From positions 1 to 64,000 of the forward strand of contig NZ_BONO01000020.1 of NCBI RefSeq assembly GCF_016862755.1: a DNA stretch of 64,000 nt, read 5' to 3'. This document shows positions 59,312 to 64,000 of the stretch, piece after piece (the first letter of the stretch is position 1; each line of letters opens with the position of its first letter). Origin of the DNA: Cellulomonas pakistanensis. Lineage in GTDB: Bacteria; Actinomycetota; Actinomycetes; Actinomycetales; Cellulomonadaceae. Below the pieces are notes generated by a model. It worked only from the letters and a program-made list of their open reading frames with translations, was not told where the DNA came from and did not search any database. The translations under genes and the position numbers were made by a program.

Positions 59312-59338
59312 CGGGCCCGCCTCACGGAGGCGGGCCCG
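59312..59338 (+). terminator. DUF3040-gene terminator
   Basis: cgggcccgcct (59312-59322) pairs perfectly with 59328-59338 around the 5-nt loop cacgg. The tandem repeat array begins at the next base. Confidence 0.8.
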
Positions 59339-59538
59339 CGCACGTCGGCGCCGTGCCGCGGCCGCGGGGGTGGGCCCACGCGCGTCGGCGCCGTGCCGCG
59401 GTCGCGCGGGTGGGCCTGCGCGCGTCGGCGCCGTGCCGCGGCCGCGGGGGTGGGCCTGCGCGCGTCGGTGCCGTGACGCGGTCACGTGGGTGGGCGTGCG
59501 CGCGTCGGTGCCGTGACGCGGTCGCGCGGGTAGGCCCT
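59339..59538. repeat. Five tandem 40-bp repeats
   Basis: Five consecutive 40-bp units start at 59339, 59379, 59419, 59459 and 59499. The core is cgcgtcggcgccgtgccgcg followed by a variable g(g/t)c(g/a)cg stretch and ggtgggcc. Units 2 and 3 are the most alike; units 4 and 5 share gtgacgcgg. The array is intergenic between convergent genes, with no spacers, so it is a VNTR-like locus and not CRISPR. Confidence 0.95.
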
Positions 59539-59612
59539 CGCTGGAGGGGTGGCGACTCGCGGCGTGCCGCCGACGCGACTCGCGGCGTGCGCCGATGCCA
59601 CCGCCCGGGCCT

Positions 59613-59688
59613 CCGCCGAGGTAGGACCTGCGCGCCGAGATAGGACTGCGTCCGGCCCTACCTCGGCCGCGCGGTCCTACCTCGGCGG
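59613..59688. repeat. Intergenic inverted repeat, CGCCGAG family (copy E)
   Basis: A perfect 16-bp outer stem (ccgccgaggtaggacc, 59613-59628, with 59673-59688) encloses a second, imperfect stem made of gccgagatagga (59634-59645) and its near-complement (59656-59667). The double-module build matches copy D at 21143-21216. It lies between the tandem array and the end of the leftward transglutaminase gene. The rest of the 518-nt gap shows no gene. Confidence 0.9.
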
Positions 59689-59789
59689 CATGGTCCGCGT
59701 GGGGGAGCGGAGCTCCGCGCGCCGGGTGCGCGGGCACCGCACCGCCCGCCGTGCCCCGCGCCCAGCGACCGGCCGGCGTCCAGCCGGGG

Positions 59790-62126
59790 TCAGGCCTCCG
59801 TCGGGAGCGGCCCCGCTGCCGCGTCGGGGCCGGCGCCGCGCCCGCCCGCCGCGCCGCGCCCGCCCGCCGCGCCACGCCCGCCCGCCGTGCCGCGCCCGCC
59901 CGCCGCGCCGCGGGCGTCGCCCGGCGCGCGCGTGCTGACGTCCGTCAGCACCGCCGCCACCCAGCCCTGGAGCTCTGCCGGGTCGTACGCCTCGGGGTCG
60001 GGCGCGTAGCGCTCGCGCTCGAGCGCGGTGGCCAGCGCGACCAGCGCCGCGTCGGCGTCCCGGCCCAGGGGCCGGCCTCGCCGCTCGACGACCTGCGACC
60101 GCACGGCCGCGACGGCCTGCCGCGGGGTGTGCGCGTCGGACCACGTCACCCCGGCGCGCCGGAGCCGGTCGCGCAGCCGGTCCCAGGCGACCTCGGGGGC
60201 GAGCCGGTCGGGCGCGCGCCGGCGGCGGCGCAGCACGAACCAGGCCGCGGCCGCGGCGGCGACGAGCAGCGCGCCCACGGCGATGAGCGGTCCCCGGTTC
60301 CGCGGGTCGCCGACGACGCCGGGCAGCCCGCCCTGGGAGTCGGGCGCCGGCGCCGTCGTGGGGGCGGTGCTCGGGTTGCTGGTGACCTGCGGCGCGCTCG
60401 TCGTGGGCGCGGTGGTCGGCGTGGCCGCGTTGAACGGGTTGCTCCACGAGGGCGGCGGGCCGGTCTGCACGGCGGGGGTCGGCTCGAACCGGACCCAGCC
60501 GGTGCCGGGGAAGTACAGCTCGGGCCAGGCGTGCGCGTCGGCGCCGGTGACCCGGTAGGTGCGGTCGGTGCCGAGCTCGCCGGGGAGGAAGCCGACGCCG
60601 AGCCGGGCGGGGATGCCGAGGGTGCGCGCGAGCACGGTCATCGACGTCGCGAACTGCACGCAGTACCCGCGGCGGCTCTCCAGGAAGTCCCACACGGCGT
60701 CGTCGCTGTCGCCGGAGTCGACGGAGGTGTCGTACCGGAACTGCGTGCCGTCGCGGAAGTACGTCTGCAGCGCGAGCGCCTGGTCGTACGCCGTGGTGGC
60801 GCCGGCGGTGATCTCGGCCGCGAGCGCGCGCAGGTCGTCGGTGTGGTCGGTCTCGGGGACGTCGAGGTAGGCCTGGGCCTCCTCGGGGACGTCGCCGGCG
60901 CTCGCCCGCAGCAGGTCGGGCGCGAGCTCGGGCACCTCGACCACCATCTCGTACTCGCCGCCGGGGTCGGTGCGGTTCCGGCTGACGACCTCGTCGCGCA
61001 CGGCGTCGTACGTCCACGGGCCGTCGATCGCGACGGTGCGCGGGAACGTGCTGATCGGCAGGCGCTGCTCGCGCAGGGCGCCGACCCGGACGTCGACGGC
61101 GGTGAGCGTGCCGCGGGCGGGGTCGGGCTCGGCGCCGACCAGCGCGGGGTCGGACGCGAGCAGACGCTGCGGGTCCCACTCGGCGAGGTCCTCGCCGGGC
61201 TCGCGCTGCCAGGAGCGCCCGTCGAAGTCGCGCAGCGTGAACGACCGCAGCGGCCCGACCAGCCCGGCGGTCGCGGCGGGGCCCTCCGCGTCGTCGTCGA
61301 GCCGGTCGACGGTGTAGGTCAGCACGACCTGCGAGGACTGGTCGCGGAGGCTGTCGCGGAGGTCCAGGTCGTCCGCGAGCCGCACGGGCCCGACGGCGCC
61401 GGTGCCGACGTCCGGCAGGTCGACCCAGGACCAGGCGGGGACGGCGGCGACGACCGGGCCGGCGGCGAGGGTGACGGCGACGAGCCCGGCGGCCCCCGCG
61501 AGGACGACGCCGGCGCGCCGCCGCGAGCGGTCCCGCGCCACGGGCGGCTGCGCGAGCGCGAGCAGCAGGAGGTAGCAGAAGCCGGTCGCGGCCAGCGCCC
61601 AGGTGCTCCCGGGGAAGCCCAGCACGACGGCGGGCGTCCACACGGCGACATACGCGATGCCGGTGAGCGCGGGCATGCCGCAGCCGACCGCGAGCAGGTC
61701 GGCCGCCAGGAACACCAGCACGGCGGCGGCGACCAGGATCATCTCGACCGGCGGCCACACCGCCATCGGCACCACCGAGGTCTCGATGAGCTGCGCCGCC
61801 TGCTGCACGAGCGTCCCGGCGTGCTCGACCGTGCCGGGGCCCACGACCAGCGGGTTGCCGCCGGGGGGCGTGGCGTACCAGGCGAGCAGGGCGTAGGCGG
61901 AGACGACCAGCCCGACGGCCGACGGCAGCCAGGTCGACCGGGTGAGGCTGCGGGTGCCGCCGACGACCAGCGCCGCGCCGGCGACGGCGAGCACGGCGTG
62001 CAGGGCCCACGCCCCGCCGGCGAGCAGGCCGGACAGCGCGCCGAGCGCGGTGCACGTCGCCACGGCGGTCAGCGCGGTGGCCGCGGGGGAGCGCCAGCCG
62101 CGGCGCAGGGCCGCGCCGCCGCTCAC
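59790..62126 (-). CDS. Transglutaminase-like (TgpA-type) membrane protein
   Basis: A 778-residue membrane protein. About seven helices in the first 230 residues are followed by an extracytoplasmic region with a transglutaminase-like core: Cys in SRRGYCVQFATSMTVLARTL, GIPARLGVGFLPGEL, His/Asp in TGADAHAWPELYFPGTGWV. A Thr/Ala/Pro-rich linker, one further helix (LIAVGALLVAAAAAAWFVLR) and a DUF4129-like cytoplasmic tail end in GGRGAA repeats. The GTG at 62126 overlaps the DUF58 stop. TgpA-DUF58-MoxR operons are widespread; the function of the complex is not settled. The substrate is unknown. Confidence 0.9.
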   Translation of the reverse strand: MSGGAALRRGWRSPAATALTAVATCTALGALSGLLAGGAWALHAVLAVAGAALVVGGTRSLTRSTWLPSAVGLVVSAYALLAWYATPPGGNPLVVGPGTVEHAGTLVQQAAQLIETSVVPMAVWPPVEMILVAAAVLVFLAADLLAVGCGMPALTGIAYVAVWTPAVVLGFPGSTWALAATGFCYLLLLALAQPPVARDRSRRRAGVVLAGAAGLVAVTLAAGPVVAAVPAWSWVDLPDVGTGAVGPVRLADDLDLRDSLRDQSSQVVLTYTVDRLDDDAEGPAATAGLVGPLRSFTLRDFDGRSWQREPGEDLAEWDPQRLLASDPALVGAEPDPARGTLTAVDVRVGALREQRLPISTFPRTVAIDGPWTYDAVRDEVVSRNRTDPGGEYEMVVEVPELAPDLLRASAGDVPEEAQAYLDVPETDHTDDLRALAAEITAGATTAYDQALALQTYFRDGTQFRYDTSVDSGDSDDAVWDFLESRRGYCVQFATSMTVLARTLGIPARLGVGFLPGELGTDRTYRVTGADAHAWPELYFPGTGWVRFEPTPAVQTGPPPSWSNPFNAATPTTAPTTSAPQVTSNPSTAPTTAPAPDSQGGLPGVVGDPRNRGPLIAVGALLVAAAAAAWFVLRRRRRAPDRLAPEVAWDRLRDRLRRAGVTWSDAHTPRQAVAAVRSQVVERRGRPLGRDADAALVALATALERERYAPDPEAYDPAELQGWVAAVLTDVSTRAPGDARGAAGGRGTAGGRGAAGGRGAAGGRGAGPDAAAGPLPTEA
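59837..59908. repeat. Four tandem 18-bp repeats at the 3' end of the transglutaminase gene
   Basis: Units of 18 bp (cgcgcccgcccgccgcgc and close variants) start at 59837, 59855, 59873 and 59891. Read leftward they encode the GGRGAA-type hexapeptide repeats at the protein C-terminus. Confidence 0.9.
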
Positions 62127-63342
62127 GCCGCGCCGCCCGTCAGGCGCCACCACGTCGTCGCGAGGTCGGCGCCGGGTGCGGCCTGCACGACGCGCCACCC
62201 GGCGCGCCGGAGCTGCCGCGCGGTGGCGCCGGCGTGCTCGTCGCCGTCGGCGCCGCGGACCAGCGCCCAGGACGGCCGGGTCTGGCTGACCCCGGCGAGC
62301 GCGGCGCGCCCGGCCGGCCCCTGCGGCCCGAGCACGGCGATGACGAGGCCCGAGCCGCCGTCCGCCTCGTCGAGCCGGCGGATCTCCGCGAGCAGCGCGG
62401 CCTCCGCCGCGGCGGGGTCGGGCCGGCCCGCGAGGTCGACGGTCGCGTCGAGGAGCTGCTGGCGGCCGGGGGCCTCGAGCCGGGCGCCGCGCGGGTCGTC
62501 CGCCGCGGTGCCGGTGAGCAGGTGCGTGGGGTGGCCGGCGGCGTGCGTGGCGATGGCGACCGACGCGGCGAGCGAGATCGACCACTCGAGGTCGGCGCCG
62601 GGGGCCGGCTGGTCGAGCAGCACGGTGACGGGGCGCATGCCGGCGCGCTCGTCGGAGCGCACGACCAGCTCGCCGCGGCGCGCGCTGCTCGGCCAGTGCA
62701 CGCGGCGCAGGTCGTCGCCGACGCGGTAGTCGCGCAGCGCGGCGTCGTCCGGCGCGGGGGACCGGGCGCCGACGACCGACCGCTCCGGCTCCGCGACGAG
62801 CAGCTCGCGCGGGACGGGCAGGTCGACGACGGTCGGCCAGACCGTGACGGTCTCGCGCTCGCCCAGGGTGGCGCGGACCCGGGCGACGCCGAACGGGTCG
62901 GTGCGGGTGACGACGAGAGGGCCGAGCGCCCACCGGCCGCGCCGGGTGGCCTGCACGGGGTAGCGGAGGCGCACCGCGCGCGGCTCCCGGGCGACGGTCG
63001 CGCGCAGCGGCCGGCCGCCGGACAGCTCGACCGCCGCCTGCTCCCGCAGCTGCAGGTCGGTCAGCCGCGCGCGGGCGGCCCCCCGGGCGAGGCGGACCTC
63101 GACCTGCACGTCGGCGGTGCGGCCGACGTGCACGGGGTCGGGGTGCACGGTGCGCCGCGTGCGCAGACCCTGCCCGCGGCCCGGGTCGACCATGCCGACC
63201 GCGAGCATCCCGAGCACGACCAGCAGGACCGGCAGGGTGCCGATGGTCAGCAGGTCGGTGGACCCGAACGCGGTCCCGGTCGCGCCCACGGCGAGGCCGA
63301 GGACCAGCAGGCCCACGCCGCGGCGGGTCGGGCGCAGGCGCA

Positions 63343-63343
<1 letters not shown>
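62123..63343 (-). CDS. DUF58 domain-containing membrane protein
   Basis: A 406-residue protein with two N-terminal membrane helices (GVGLLVLGLAVGATGTAF; TLPVLLVVLGMLAVGMV) and a DUF58 domain with YRVGDDLRRVHWPSSARRGE and a von Willebrand A-like stretch (RPVTVLLDQPA). It is the usual partner of MoxR ATPases and transglutaminase-like proteins. Its ATG overlaps the MoxR stop (ATGA) and its stop overlaps the transglutaminase GTG (GTGA), so all three are tightly coupled. Confidence 0.92.

Positions 63344-64000
<657 letters not shown>

Noticed and set aside
59339-59538. Repeat array considered as CRISPR
   Set aside because: The 40-bp units abut each other without spacers and no cas genes are present.
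59219-59875. Leftward open frame through the 40-bp tandem repeats
   Set aside because: It encodes only repeated Arg/Pro/Ala segments, overlaps a terminator and an inverted repeat, and has no ribosome site.

Overview
The window is very G+C-rich DNA with dense, short-gapped genes, many GTG starts and stop/start overlaps (GTGA, ATGA). Its gene order (ftsK-pgsA-cinA-clgR, then a DUF3046 gene-recA-recX-rny, then miaB-miaA-dapF-hflX, lexA-lysM-nrdR) is typical of actinobacterial chromosomes. Together with mycobacterial-type LexA boxes and Nei/Lhr pairing it suggests a Micrococcales actinomycete, probably Cellulomonas or a close relative. The genus is inference. No tRNA, rRNA, CRISPR array, insertion sequence or prophage was found, so this is core chromosome.

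Layout. 1-6.5 kb: a winged-helix gene reading left, then ftsK, pgsA, cinA and clgR reading right, closed by two strong hairpins. 6.5-12.5 kb: repair pair lhr-nei reading left. 12.6-21 kb: a hypothetical gene, a DUF3046 gene, a membrane phosphodiesterase, a metallo-hydrolase, and the SOS-controlled recA-recX followed by rny. 21.2-24.6 kb: an amino-acid ABC importer (gluABCD type) reading left. 24.8-35.9 kb: miaB, three YbjN-family genes, an HSP90-like gene coupled to a TPR gene, an extradiol-dioxygenase-like gene, miaA, dapF and a thioredoxin-like gene. 35.9-41.6 kb: a methyltransferase, hflX, dinG and ldh. 41.6-46.2 kb: divergent lexA and a LysM cell-division-inhibitor-like gene with two LexA boxes between them, a candidate non-coding transcript, nrdR and an S9 peptidase. 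46.3-52.7 kb: an acyl-CoA-synthetase-like ligase, an aldo/keto reductase, serA and helD, all reading left. 53-59.3 kb: a PAC2 gene, an MFS transporter, a cold-shock gene, a spermidine-synthase-like gene divergent from an SOS-controlled HEPN-dinB operon, and a DUF3040 gene. 59.3-64 kb: a repeat-rich convergent gap, then a transglutaminase/DUF58/MoxR operon reading left and running off the right end.

Functional themes. The DNA-damage response dominates: recA, recX, lexA, the LysM gene and HEPN-dinB all lie under or next to four near-consensus LexA boxes, and lhr, nei and dinG add further repair functions. A second theme is protein and RNA quality control: clgR, HSP90-TPR with YbjN neighbours, hflX, rny, miaA/miaB, helD and PAC2.

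The most unusual non-gene signal is a family of five long intergenic inverted repeats that all begin CGCCGAG and end CTCGGCG. They fall into three sequence subfamilies and one of them lies in a divergent gap. A five-unit 40-bp tandem repeat, a repeat-bearing 321-residue extension on RecX, and repeated TAnnnT-N6-start promoter geometry that predicts leaderless mRNAs are also notable.
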